Origin: Planctomycetota bacterium
GTDB taxonomy: Bacteria > Planctomycetota > UBA1135 > GCA-002686595
Reading direction: 5' to 3'
NCBI GenBank assembly: GCA_014237855.1
Contig: JABACD010000031.1
Span: 1 to 51,716 of the forward strand
Length of the DNA stretch: 51,716 nucleotides
Numbering within the stretch: position 1 is the stretch's first letter; every line of letters starts with the position of its first letter. The notes under the pieces were generated by a model, which did no database searches, was not told the DNA's origin, and was given only the letters and a program-made list of their open reading frames with translations. The translations under genes were made by a program, and so were the position numbers. Below are positions 34,170 through 41,800 of the stretch, in pieces.

Positions 34170-35437
34170 ACCTCGAGACCTCTAGCAATGGCCAGCAACT
34201 CACCCTCGTAGGACCTGAAGAGCTCTGGATCGAAGTTGGCTTCTCTCAAGTTCTCAAGGACATAGTCGAGGCCTCGTTCCTCCCGCAGCCAGCGCTGACA
34301 GACCTCCTGGCGATAGCGTATCCCCATCAGGTTGAAGCCGAGCACCTTCGACTCGGTGTACACGATGCGAATCGAGTGTTCACCATCCGCGGCCTCCCAG
34401 TAGATATCCCGTGCCCCCTCGTCGCCCATGTTCACGCGTCCGTAGACCTGGTACTCGAGATCAAGAAACTTCGCTGCGTTGTGCCAGATACCACGCAGGT
34501 ACTCGCGATCCTCGCCCGCTATCACATCGGCCACGACCTCGCCCTGGTATCTGCCCGTGTACCAGACCTGCTCGATGACGTTACCTTGGCCCTCCGGCGT
34601 CACCAGCTCAGCGCAATCTCCAGCGGCGAAGATGTCCGGAGTGCTACTCCGCAGGCTCCAATCGACCAGCACTCCCCGACCGGTCGCGATGTCGGTGTCT
34701 TCCAGCAAATCGATGCGCGGACTGACGCCGGTGGTCAGCCCGACCAGCTGACACTCGATGCGCTTACCGGTATCCGTTGTGACGGCACAGCAACGACCGT
34801 CTCCATCATCGACGATCTCGGCGAGGTTGGTCTCCAGCTCCAGGCCAAACCCATGCTTGCGGACCAAGCGCGACACCATGGCGGCCTCTTCGGAGGGGAG
34901 GACGTTGTCCCAGAAGAGCTTCTCGCGGACGAGAAAGGTGACCTGAATACCGGCGGAGTGAAGCATTTCTCCAAGCTCGATCCCGATCAGTCCACCCCCG
35001 ACGATGACAGCCTCTTTGGTGCTCTTCACATTTTCGTAGAGCTGTTTCAGGTCGTTCAGTCCGTAGAGGCCTTGGACACCCCCCAGGTTCTGGCCGGGCC
35101 AGCCGAACATGTTCGACCTCGATCCGGTGGCCAGTAGCAGCTTGTCGTACGGGAGTTGGCGACCACTCTTGAGTTGGACCAGCCGGTCCCGGGGGTCGAT
35201 AGAGGTGACCCAGTCGCGTACCAGGTCGATGCGCTGCTCTGCCCAGAACTCGTCGGGGTAGGGCTTGGTCTCCTGATAGCTCTGATGGCCCATGAAGACG
35301 TACATCAGTGCTGGCCTGGAATAGTGGAAGCGAGACTCTCCTGAGATCATGGTGATCTCCCAGTCCGGGCGCTTCTCACGGAGGCGCAAGGCGGCGGTCA
35401 CGCCGGCGATTCCGTTGCCGATGATCAGGACTCTCAT
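34166..35437 (-). CDS. FAD-dependent NAD(P)H oxidoreductase
   Basis: The 423-residue protein has the two-dinucleotide-binding-domain fold: FAD site V-L-I-I-G-N-G-I-A-G at residues 3-12, L-L-A-T-G-S at 101-106, NAD(P)H site A-V-I-V-G-G-G-L-I-G-I-E at about 143-154, and the second FAD motif T-P-D-I-F-A-A-G-D-C-A-E near 270. The early S-R-F-H-Y-S-R-P-A-L resembles the rubredoxin reductase/NirB/nitrite-reductase branch. There is no redox-active Cys pair next to the first FAD loop, so it is not a typical disulfide reductase. It should pass electrons from NAD(P)H to the coupled polyferredoxin membrane protein downstream. It is the first gene of the pair. Confidence 0.9.
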   Translation of the reverse strand: MRVLIIGNGIAGVTAALRLREKRPDWEITMISGESRFHYSRPALMYVFMGHQSYQETKPYPDEFWAEQRIDLVRDWVTSIDPRDRLVQLKSGRQLPYDKLLLATGSRSNMFGWPGQNLGGVQGLYGLNDLKQLYENVKSTKEAVIVGGGLIGIELGEMLHSAGIQVTFLVREKLFWDNVLPSEEAAMVSRLVRKHGFGLELETNLAEIVDDGDGRCCAVTTDTGKRIECQLVGLTTGVSPRIDLLEDTDIATGRGVLVDWSLRSSTPDIFAAGDCAELVTPEGQGNVIEQVWYTGRYQGEVVADVIAGEDREYLRGIWHNAAKFLDLEYQVYGRVNMGDEGARDIYWEAADGEHSIRIVYTESKVLGFNLMGIRYRQEVCQRWLREERGLDYVLENLREANFDPELFRSYEGELLAIARGLEV

Positions 35438-35813
35438 GGATGGGGCTCGTGGACAGGCTGCTGATGGAGCCTGCGCAGCTTACGGCCTTCTTCCGAGATC
35501 ACGACCTCCAGGTTTCATTGAGCAGGCCGCCGTCGTGATTGATGCGTCTCCCGGAACCGTTTCAGGGCTGGAGACGACCGAGCAGGCATTCGTGAGGCTG
35601 CAGCCATCCACGCAGGTGTGAAGTCGGCTCATGGGCAGTGATACGATGATACGAGGCGCGTGGTCGGTACCATGGGAGCATCCTATCCCGACTCGGTTGC
35701 CTGCTGTCCTGTCGTTCAGTGGTACAGGCAACCATTCTTCATCGTGCGTCATCGGAGATGCCCAAGTCGGGGGTCTCCCTCTCGAACCCTCTCGTCCCTC
35801 GTAGCTCAGAGTC
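35438..35813. other. Divergent intergenic region (376 bp)
   Basis: This gap between the oxidoreductase and SPFH genes holds no convincing gene. A 111-residue frame on the minus strand (35480-35815) spans it but reads as shuffled low-information text with scattered Cys and Pro. It contains a direct tandem repeat TGATACGA TGATACGA at 35639-35654 and the inverted repeat listed separately, so it is probably promoter/regulatory DNA for both operons. An old, decayed gene cannot be excluded. Confidence 0.4.
35695..35733. repeat. 9-bp perfect inverted repeat upstream of SPFH genes
   Basis: GGTTGCCTG (35695-35703) and CAGGCAACC (35725-35733) are perfect reverse complements separated by 21 bases. It lies 80 bases before the first SPFH start. 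It could be an operator bound by a dimeric regulator or, in RNA, a hairpin in the leader. Confidence 0.45.
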
Positions 35814-36575
35814 ATGTTCCTGGAATTAGTCGGAGCCGTTACAGGTATTTTTGTCGTCGTCTATGACGGACAGCACGCCCTGAAATTCACGCTTGGTCGC
35901 GCCGGGGGTGTTGTGGGGCCCGGGGTTCACTTCAAGCTCCCGATCATCCAGAAGTACGAGGTCGAGGAGACCAAGCACACCACACTGGATCTCGAACCGC
36001 AGACAATCCAGCTCACCGATGACCTGGTCTACGAGGTTGATTGCAAGCTGATGTATCAGATCGTCAACTTGCGAAAGGCCATCATCGAGATCGATAACCT
36101 GGTCACGGGGCTCGAGAACCGGGTCGTCATGGTTGTACAGCGAATCGTGCAGTCTCAGAACCGCGAGACCGTTCGTGATACGGGATCCATGGTCACGGAG
36201 ATCACAAATGAGCTGCAACCTGTGGCCGAACAATGGGGTCTGCGGATCTTGCAATTTGGCTTCTCCAACATCTCGCCTTCACCCGCAACCCTCGAGATCA
36301 CTCAGCTCCAGCTCCTGGCGGACGAGAGGCTCTCGCTCTATGAGCGCTTCCGCGGCGCCGGCTTGGCTCCGGAGTCGGCTGTGGCGCTGTTGACAGGTGC
36401 AGTGATTGCAACTGGATCCGCGACAGATTCTCTGGGCAGGAAGCGGCGCCGAGAGGAGCTGGAGGCTGCGGAGGCAACAACCCAGGAAATGCTCGACGCC
36501 AAGAAGTCTCAGTCGAAGGCAGCAGAGGGTGAGGAAAAAGTTGACGGCGATAACCTCGACGACGACGAGTCGTGA
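35814..36575 (+). CDS. SPFH/band 7 domain protein, first of a pair
   Basis: The 253-residue protein has a short hydrophobic N-terminus (M-F-L-E-L-V-G-A-V-T-G-I-F-V-V-V) and then the SPFH domain: G-Q-H-A-L-K-F-T-L-G-R, V-V-G-P-G-V-H-F-K-L-P-I-I, then a beta region with Q-L-T-D-D-L-V-Y-E-V-D and S-Q-N-R-E-T-V-R-D-T. After the domain it has a short helix and a Lys/Glu/Asp-rich tail ending D-D-D-E-S. SPFH proteins (stomatin, prohibitin, HflK/C) oligomerise on membranes and organise proteases or lipid domains. The stop overlaps the start of the second SPFH gene (TGATG), so both subunits are made together, as in HflK/HflC. Confidence 0.88.
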   Translation: MFLELVGAVTGIFVVVYDGQHALKFTLGRAGGVVGPGVHFKLPIIQKYEVEETKHTTLDLEPQTIQLTDDLVYEVDCKLMYQIVNLRKAIIEIDNLVTGLENRVVMVVQRIVQSQNRETVRDTGSMVTEITNELQPVAEQWGLRILQFGFSNISPSPATLEITQLQLLADERLSLYERFRGAGLAPESAVALLTGAVIATGSATDSLGRKRRREELEAAEATTQEMLDAKKSQSKAAEGEEKVDGDNLDDDES

Positions 36576-37474
36576 TGACAGCTTGTGCTCTCTTCGAATT
36601 GAAGGCCGCTCTTGAGGGTGTCGATGGTACCCAGGGTGAAGCTGCGGTCGAATTCTGGGCCAAGGCATTTGAGTACATCAAGTCAACGGTAACGACCTTC
36701 GCGCGCGAGAATGCCTACCTGGTCTTTCTCGCGGTCTGGGGCCTCATTCGCGCCATGGGGACCACGGTAGAGACGGGAAACACCGGGCTGTTCTTCAGCT
36801 TTGGTCGGGCAACCCGTGTCCTGCAGCCGGGGTTCGTGCTCAAGATTCCGTACTTCCACCAGGTACGCACCCTTCCGACGCGTTCACGAACAATGGACGT
36901 TCCGCACCAGAAGGTGACCTCGAGAGATGGTCTCGTCTGGTTCGTGGACGTCAATCTCGTCTATCGCGTGGTTGATGTCCGCAAGGCACTGATCGAGGTG
37001 GACGACCTTGATCACGGTATGGAGCAGATGTTGAGCCTCTCGGTTCAGGAGATCGTGCGTAGCTGTGGCCGGGAGTCACTGCGCGGTTCCGGAGAGCTCG
37101 ACCCACAGCTTGCCAGCAAGATGCAGGCTCGGCTTGAACCGTGGGGGGTAGAAATCGAGAGCGCAGGGTTCACATCGGTGAAGCCCTCGCCCAAGACCCT
37201 GAAGTTCACCCAGCAACTTCACGCAACGAGAGAGCGCCACCGGATGCTCGAGCAACTGGAAGACCGGGGGCTCAATCACGGCCTCGCTCTCGCCATGCTC
37301 GGGAGCCCTCCGTTGCTCCAGCGCAGATTCGTCCGTGCGAGGAGACGAGAGGAGCGTTCACGGCACAAGCGCAGGCTCTTGGAGGTTGTGCAGCGAACCG
37401 AGCGTGGGCGCCAGCAGGAGGTCAGCAGGCCCCTTCGCCGTAGAATCCGCGATCGCCTGGTGACTGACCTCTAG
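36575..37474 (+). CDS. SPFH/band 7 domain protein, second of a pair
   Basis: From the ATG at 36575 (a GTG one codon earlier is also in frame) the protein is 299 residues: an N-terminal cytoplasmic or periplasmic extension, one membrane helix (A-Y-L-V-F-L-A-V-W-G-L-I) at about 47-60, and an SPFH domain with T-G-N-T-G-L-F-F-S-F-G-R, L-Q-P-G-F-V-L-K-I-P-Y-F and V-F-W-type strands, then an extremely Arg-rich C-terminal tail of about 60 residues. The two SPFH proteins share domain layout and key phrases, so they are paralogues, but the tails have opposite charge, acidic in the first and basic here, which suggests the pair interacts. The stop overlaps the stop of the convergent radical SAM gene on the palindrome CTAG. 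Confidence 0.88.
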   Translation: MTACALFELKAALEGVDGTQGEAAVEFWAKAFEYIKSTVTTFARENAYLVFLAVWGLIRAMGTTVETGNTGLFFSFGRATRVLQPGFVLKIPYFHQVRTLPTRSRTMDVPHQKVTSRDGLVWFVDVNLVYRVVDVRKALIEVDDLDHGMEQMLSLSVQEIVRSCGRESLRGSGELDPQLASKMQARLEPWGVEIESAGFTSVKPSPKTLKFTQQLHATRERHRMLEQLEDRGLNHGLALAMLGSPPLLQRRFVRARRREERSRHKRRLLEVVQRTERGRQQEVSRPLRRRIRDRLVTDL

Positions 37475-38865
37475 AGATTGCGAGAGAGCAGAGCCAGCCC
37501 CTCTCGCACCTGCCCACGAAGCTCGGACCAGGAATCAACCGCTCTGAGCCGGCGCCAGAGATAGCTCGGCCGGAGGTAGAAGCTACGAACCATTCGCTTC
37601 TTGAACGCAAGCATCGCTTCTCGATCGAGGGCTTCGTTTTCAAAGAAGGCATAGGCCCCGCCCTGGTCCATCACGAGGTCGTCATCATTGGTGAGCCCGG
37701 CTGCGACAGTTCGACTCCTGAAGTCGGTGCCAAAACGAGGCACAGCCATGTTCACACTCATGAAGTCCAGCCGGAGCCCCTTCGCCAGCTCGAGGGTCTG
37801 CTCGAGGGTCTGGGGTGTGTCCTCGGGTAATCCGATGACAAAGGTCCCGACGGTCCTCAATCCGCACTCTTCCGCCCGACTGAAGGCAGCCGCCACGCCA
37901 CTGGCCTTGTACCCCTTGCGGTAGACTTCCAGCAACTCGTCGCTGGCACTCTCCACGCCCATGATGACGGTGTGGCATCCACCGCTCTTCATCGCCTGCA
38001 GCATCTCGCGGTCCGCGTGATCAGGCCGTGTGAAGGCTGTCCAGGAGAGGTTCCCACGCTCCGCAAAGGCCTCGCATAGTGCGAAGGCGCGCTCTCTCTG
38101 GATGCCGAAGGTCTGATCCATGACGAAGAGCTCCGTCACGCCACTCGCACGGAGACGGTCAACCTCCTCGATCACATCCTCCGTCGGCCGAGTGCGAAAC
38201 CCCAGTGTGCCGATGACACAGAAGGTGCAGGGATAGGGGCACCCGTAGTCGGTGAGCAGGGTTGCGAAACGGGGAATTCGAGCAAAAGAGAAGTGGTAGC
38301 CCTCTTCAGGAAAGAGCTCATGGCGTGGTCTTGGGAGGCGAAATGAACTCCCGCCGGCCTTTATCTCCCGAGACACGATTTCTCCCGAGCCTGTACGCCA
38401 GGTGGCGCGCTCGATGTGCTCGTGGCTGCCATCGATCAGGTGCAGGACGTCCTCGTTGGTGAAGTCATCGAGGGCGGCTTCAATCCAGGGCTCCTCCTTC
38501 ATGCGCTGGCCCGCAGCCTCGTGCAAGACATCGCCGATGACCATGATGCGGCGCCCGCGGCGGTGCTCCTCGGAGAGGAAGGACCGGTCCTCATCCCAGC
38601 TGACTGAACCGACCAGGCTGACGATCACGCTTGGTTCGGCAGCATCGATTCGAGCCCTGGCCTCCTCTGGACTCAGGCGCTCGGCGATGCAGTCGAGCAC
38701 CTCTACATCATGTCGCGTCGAGAGCGTCCCCGAGAGAGCCAGTAGATCGACCGGGTGGAAGAGGTAATTCGACTTGGTTGTCTTCGAGCAGAAGTAATCC
38801 CGGATGTAGACCTCTCTTCCGGGGGGGTTGAGCAGGAGGACTCGCACGGAATCGGCGGGGCTCAA
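37471..38865 (-). CDS. B12-binding-type radical SAM protein
   Basis: The 464-residue protein opens with V-L-L-L-N-P-P-G, the usual N-terminus of the cobalamin-binding-domain radical SAM group, followed by a Rossmann-like domain of about 190 residues. The [4Fe-4S] cluster motif is D-Y-G-C-P-Y-P-C-T-F-C (Cys209, 213, 216; C-x3-C-x2-C), then F-V-M-D-Q-T-F, T-R-P-D-H and V-I-M-G-V-E-S-A-S-D-E-L-L, all typical of the Elp3/MiaB-like core. The D-x-H-x-x-G cobalamin ligand motif is not seen, so B12 may not bind. It starts at TTG in a TTGA overlap with the glycosyltransferase gene and so probably modifies the same lipid or glycan; the reaction is unknown. Confidence 0.88.
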   Translation of the reverse strand: MSPADSVRVLLLNPPGREVYIRDYFCSKTTKSNYLFHPVDLLALSGTLSTRHDVEVLDCIAERLSPEEARARIDAAEPSVIVSLVGSVSWDEDRSFLSEEHRRGRRIMVIGDVLHEAAGQRMKEEPWIEAALDDFTNEDVLHLIDGSHEHIERATWRTGSGEIVSREIKAGGSSFRLPRPRHELFPEEGYHFSFARIPRFATLLTDYGCPYPCTFCVIGTLGFRTRPTEDVIEEVDRLRASGVTELFVMDQTFGIQRERAFALCEAFAERGNLSWTAFTRPDHADREMLQAMKSGGCHTVIMGVESASDELLEVYRKGYKASGVAAAFSRAEECGLRTVGTFVIGLPEDTPQTLEQTLELAKGLRLDFMSVNMAVPRFGTDFRSRTVAAGLTNDDDLVMDQGGAYAFFENEALDREAMLAFKKRMVRSFYLRPSYLWRRLRAVDSWSELRGQVREGLALLSRNL

Positions 38866-40115
38866 GCGTCAAGGATCTTGAGTGAGCGGCTGGCGATCTT
38901 CAGGGGAGACGAGGCCCACCCGCTCTCTTCCTCCAGCCAGGACCAGACGTCGTCGACGGTGATATTCTCGAGGCATTCGGGCCTCTCGTGGATGCAGCTG
39001 GCGACCTTTCCCTGGTGGACGTTTATGCAGGGGCTGCAAACGGGGGGGATGTAGAGCGAATCGGCTCGCGGGCCCAGTGGTGCGTACATGAGCGGGGTCT
39101 CCGGCCCGAACAGACCAAGGGTCGGAATGCCTAGCGCCGCAGCGAGGTGCATGGGGCCCGAGTCGTTCGTGATCAGTGCTCTCGCCCTGGAGAGCAGGGC
39201 GCACAGTTCACCCATGCTCAGTTCGCCGGAGAGATCAACCAGTCGTTCCAGATCACCATCGCGAGCAGCATTGCGAACGCCCGCCGTGTATTCGCGCTCT
39301 GAGTTTGAGCCGATCAGGACGACAGATGCACTGCTAGCGGAGTGGATGCGTTGAGCCAGGGTCGCGAAGTTGTTGCGAGGCCAGCGACGTTCGAGCGAGA
39401 GTTGACCGGCATTTGGGTTGAGGATGACGATCTCGCGCTCTGCATCCACTCCAACCCTTGCGAGCTTGCGATCCAGGGACAGTGCATCGGCTGGGGTCAC
39501 GACGAAGGGGGCCAACTGGTCGGAAGTTACCTCAGCGCCATTCTCACCACCGGCCAGTGCCCGGAAGTTCCGAGATACATGCCAGTAGCGGTTGAAGGTC
39601 ACATCATCCGTATGGAGGCCGCCGCGCCAGGCCGAGGTTGAGCTGAACCCCAGGCTTCGAGGCGCCCCCACGGCGAAGGAGATCACGGCCGAGAAACGTG
39701 TGAAGAACTCGAAGTCGTAGATGCGGTCGAATCTTTGACTCCGAAGTCTTCCTATCAAGGCCAGGATCCGGCGGGTGATCCCGAACCAGCTGGTGCTGTG
39801 GACGTTGAGGCTGACGACCTCGTCGAAGACTCCCAGACCCCGCACGAAGGTCTCATTGTCGCTGAGGGTCAGGAGGACGAACGTGGCGTCCTGGTGGCGG
39901 CGCCGGAGGGTGCCCACGGCAGGCGTGAGAAGCTGCAGGCTGCCAATCCCCCAGAACTTGATCAGCAGGATGCGATTGACCCCCTGGCCATCCTGGGTTC
40001 GGCGCAGCCGGCGTGCCCAGCGCCAGGGTTGTAGCAGGGTGCAGGCCACGCGACCGAGGAATCGGTCCGCACGCTGGAGGCTCTGGATCGGAATAGGGCG
40101 CGACATGGCAGCCAT
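38862..40115 (-). CDS. Family 9 (heptosyltransferase-type) glycosyltransferase
   Basis: From the ATG at 40113-40115 the protein has 417 residues (an ATG at 40106 is also possible). It has two Rossmann domains: the first with R-I-L-L-I-K-F-W-G-I-G-S-L-Q-L-L-T-P-A, the second with N-P-N-A-G and the GT9 signature N-D-S-G-P-M-H-L-A-A-A-L-G-I-P-T-L-G-L-F-G-P-E-T-P. A cysteine-rich loop (V-C-S-P-C-I-N-V...C-I) precedes the end, as in many bacterial heptosyltransferase relatives. It adds a heptose or similar sugar from a nucleotide donor to a lipid-linked core on the inner face of the membrane. It is the first gene of the operon with the radical SAM protein and diverges from purF. Confidence 0.9.
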   Translation of the reverse strand: MAAMSRPIPIQSLQRADRFLGRVACTLLQPWRWARRLRRTQDGQGVNRILLIKFWGIGSLQLLTPAVGTLRRRHQDATFVLLTLSDNETFVRGLGVFDEVVSLNVHSTSWFGITRRILALIGRLRSQRFDRIYDFEFFTRFSAVISFAVGAPRSLGFSSTSAWRGGLHTDDVTFNRYWHVSRNFRALAGGENGAEVTSDQLAPFVVTPADALSLDRKLARVGVDAEREIVILNPNAGQLSLERRWPRNNFATLAQRIHSASSASVVLIGSNSEREYTAGVRNAARDGDLERLVDLSGELSMGELCALLSRARALITNDSGPMHLAAALGIPTLGLFGPETPLMYAPLGPRADSLYIPPVCSPCINVHQGKVASCIHERPECLENITVDDVWSWLEEESGWASSPLKIASRSLKILDA

Positions 40116-40241
40116 CAATCATAACTCAGGAGACTTCTGGTCGGCAGGGCTCCGTCTTCACCTCCGGATCGTCTAGATTGTAAGTTCGCCACCCCGCCTC
40201 CACCTCGGAAGAGACCCCCGAGGCCCCTCAATAAGCAGCCC

Positions 40242-41744
40242 ATGTGCGGATTCATCGGAATCTACGGCCCCGATGGCGTCGACGTCGCCGGGGAAATCTA
40301 CGAAGGCCTGCTGGCCGTCCAGCACCGCGGTCAAGATGCCGCCGGGATCATCACCTTCACGGATTCGTTCCACCTCAAGAAAGGCCTCGGGTTCGTCCTG
40401 GAGGTCTTCGATGAGAAGAACATGTCTCGCCTGCAGGGAAACCTCGGCGTGGGGCATGTCCGCTATCCCACGATCGGGGGTAACCGGGGTGAAGATGCCC
40501 AGCCTTTCCACCTCACTTACCCGATCGGCATCGCCATGGCTCACAATGGCAATGTCAGCAACTACGCAGAACTCGTTCAGGGGTTCTTCAGCGGTAACCG
40601 AACACGCCTGAACTCCTCCTGTGACCTGGAGGTGATCCTGTTCGTCTTCGCCAGGGCCCTGAATGAGCGGCTGCGGTCCCGCGAGGCAACAGAGATTCTT
40701 GCGGATGACATCTTCCACGCCGTGCGCGAGGTCTTCGATCTGGTCAAGGGGGCCTACTCGGTGGTGGCAACCCTGCCCGATGTTGGGATGGTTGTCTTCC
40801 GTGATCCATTTGGGATCAAGCCGATCATCTTTGGCGAGAAGACCACAGCAGAGGGAAGCTGGTTTGCATGTGCCAGCGAGAGTGTGGTGCTCGACGTGAA
40901 CGGCTACAAGAAGACCATTGACGTGGGGCCTGGTGAGGCGATCTTCGTCGATAGTGAGCGCCAGGTACACAAGGCGAAGCTGGCGGACAAGCCGCACAGG
41001 CCCTGTATCTTCGAGTGGGTCTACTTCGCTCGCCCTGACTCGATGCTCGACGACATTTCCGTCTACAAGACGAGAGGGCGCTTTGGCCGTGCTCTTGCCA
41101 GGCAGTGGAAGCAAGAAGGGGCCCCGATGCCCAACTCGGTCATCCCGATCCCCGACTCTTCGCGGGATGCGGCCCTGGGAATGGCGACGGAGCTGGGCCT
41201 GCCCTATCGAGAGGGTCTGGTGAAGAATCGCTACATCGGACGGACCTTCATCATGCCGAATCAGAAGAGCCGCCGCTCATCCGTGCGGCGCAAGCTAAAC
41301 CCGATTCGAATCGAGTTCGAGGGTCGTGACGTCCTCTTGGTTGACGACTCGATTGTGCGTGGAAATACCTCCAAGCGCATCGTGCAGATGGTTCGTGAGG
41401 CCGGAGCCCGAAAGGTCTACCTGGCATCCACTTCCCCTCCCCTGGTCGCGCCCTGCCCCTACGGCATCGACATGGCATCCAAGACGGAGTTCATAGCGAC
41501 CAACAGGACCAATGAGGAGATCGCTGAGGAGCTGGGGGTTGATCACCTGATCTACCTGGACCGTGAGGCCATGAACGAGGCCGCCCGGGAGGGCAATCCG
41601 GAAATCGAGAACTTCTGCAACGCCTGTTTCAATGGAGAGTATCCGACCGGTGACATCACGGCCGAGCGCTTGAAGGCGATTGCTGGTGACCGCTGCCTGA
41701 ATCGCGGGGAATTGCGCGAGTCTGACAAGGCGGTCAAGGCTTGA
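40242..41744 (+). CDS. purF: Amidophosphoribosyltransferase, Fe-S type
   Basis: The 500-residue enzyme catalyses the first committed step of purine synthesis, PRPP plus glutamine to phosphoribosylamine. It starts M-C-G-F-I-G-I-Y-G with the nucleophile Cys2 exposed by Met removal, so no propeptide is needed. The glutaminase half has R-G-Q-D-A-A-G and H-N-G-N; the phosphoribosyl half has V-L-L-V-D-D-S-I-V-R-G at 364-374. The four ligands of the Bacillus-type [4Fe-4S] cluster are all present: Cys255 (R-P-C-I-F-E-W), Cys405 (A-P-C-P-Y-G-I-D), Cys459 and Cys462 (F-C-N-A-C). The start context is CCCATG without a Shine-Dalgarno site. No purine riboswitch was recognised upstream. Confidence 0.97.
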   Translation: MCGFIGIYGPDGVDVAGEIYEGLLAVQHRGQDAAGIITFTDSFHLKKGLGFVLEVFDEKNMSRLQGNLGVGHVRYPTIGGNRGEDAQPFHLTYPIGIAMAHNGNVSNYAELVQGFFSGNRTRLNSSCDLEVILFVFARALNERLRSREATEILADDIFHAVREVFDLVKGAYSVVATLPDVGMVVFRDPFGIKPIIFGEKTTAEGSWFACASESVVLDVNGYKKTIDVGPGEAIFVDSERQVHKAKLADKPHRPCIFEWVYFARPDSMLDDISVYKTRGRFGRALARQWKQEGAPMPNSVIPIPDSSRDAALGMATELGLPYREGLVKNRYIGRTFIMPNQKSRRSSVRRKLNPIRIEFEGRDVLLVDDSIVRGNTSKRIVQMVREAGARKVYLASTSPPLVAPCPYGIDMASKTEFIATNRTNEEIAEELGVDHLIYLDREAMNEAAREGNPEIENFCNACFNGEYPTGDITAERLKAIAGDRCLNRGELRESDKAVKA

Positions 41745-41800
41745 CCCTACGGGTCCAGTGACGCAGGCGGATCAGGGATCTTCGGTGAGGAGCTAGTCGC

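Noticed and set aside
34073..35137. A 354-residue open frame opposite the FAD oxidoreductase
   Set aside because: Antisense shadow; no signal, motif or start context, while the opposite strand has complete FAD and NAD motifs.
35480..35815. A 111-residue minus-strand frame in the FAD/SPFH gap
   Set aside because: Composition is like random GC-rich DNA and it overlaps the repeats and promoters; no motif or start context supports it.
40119..40241. Possible purine or PRPP riboswitch before purF
   Set aside because: The region is short and lacks the conserved junction elements; nothing beyond a C-rich leader is visible.
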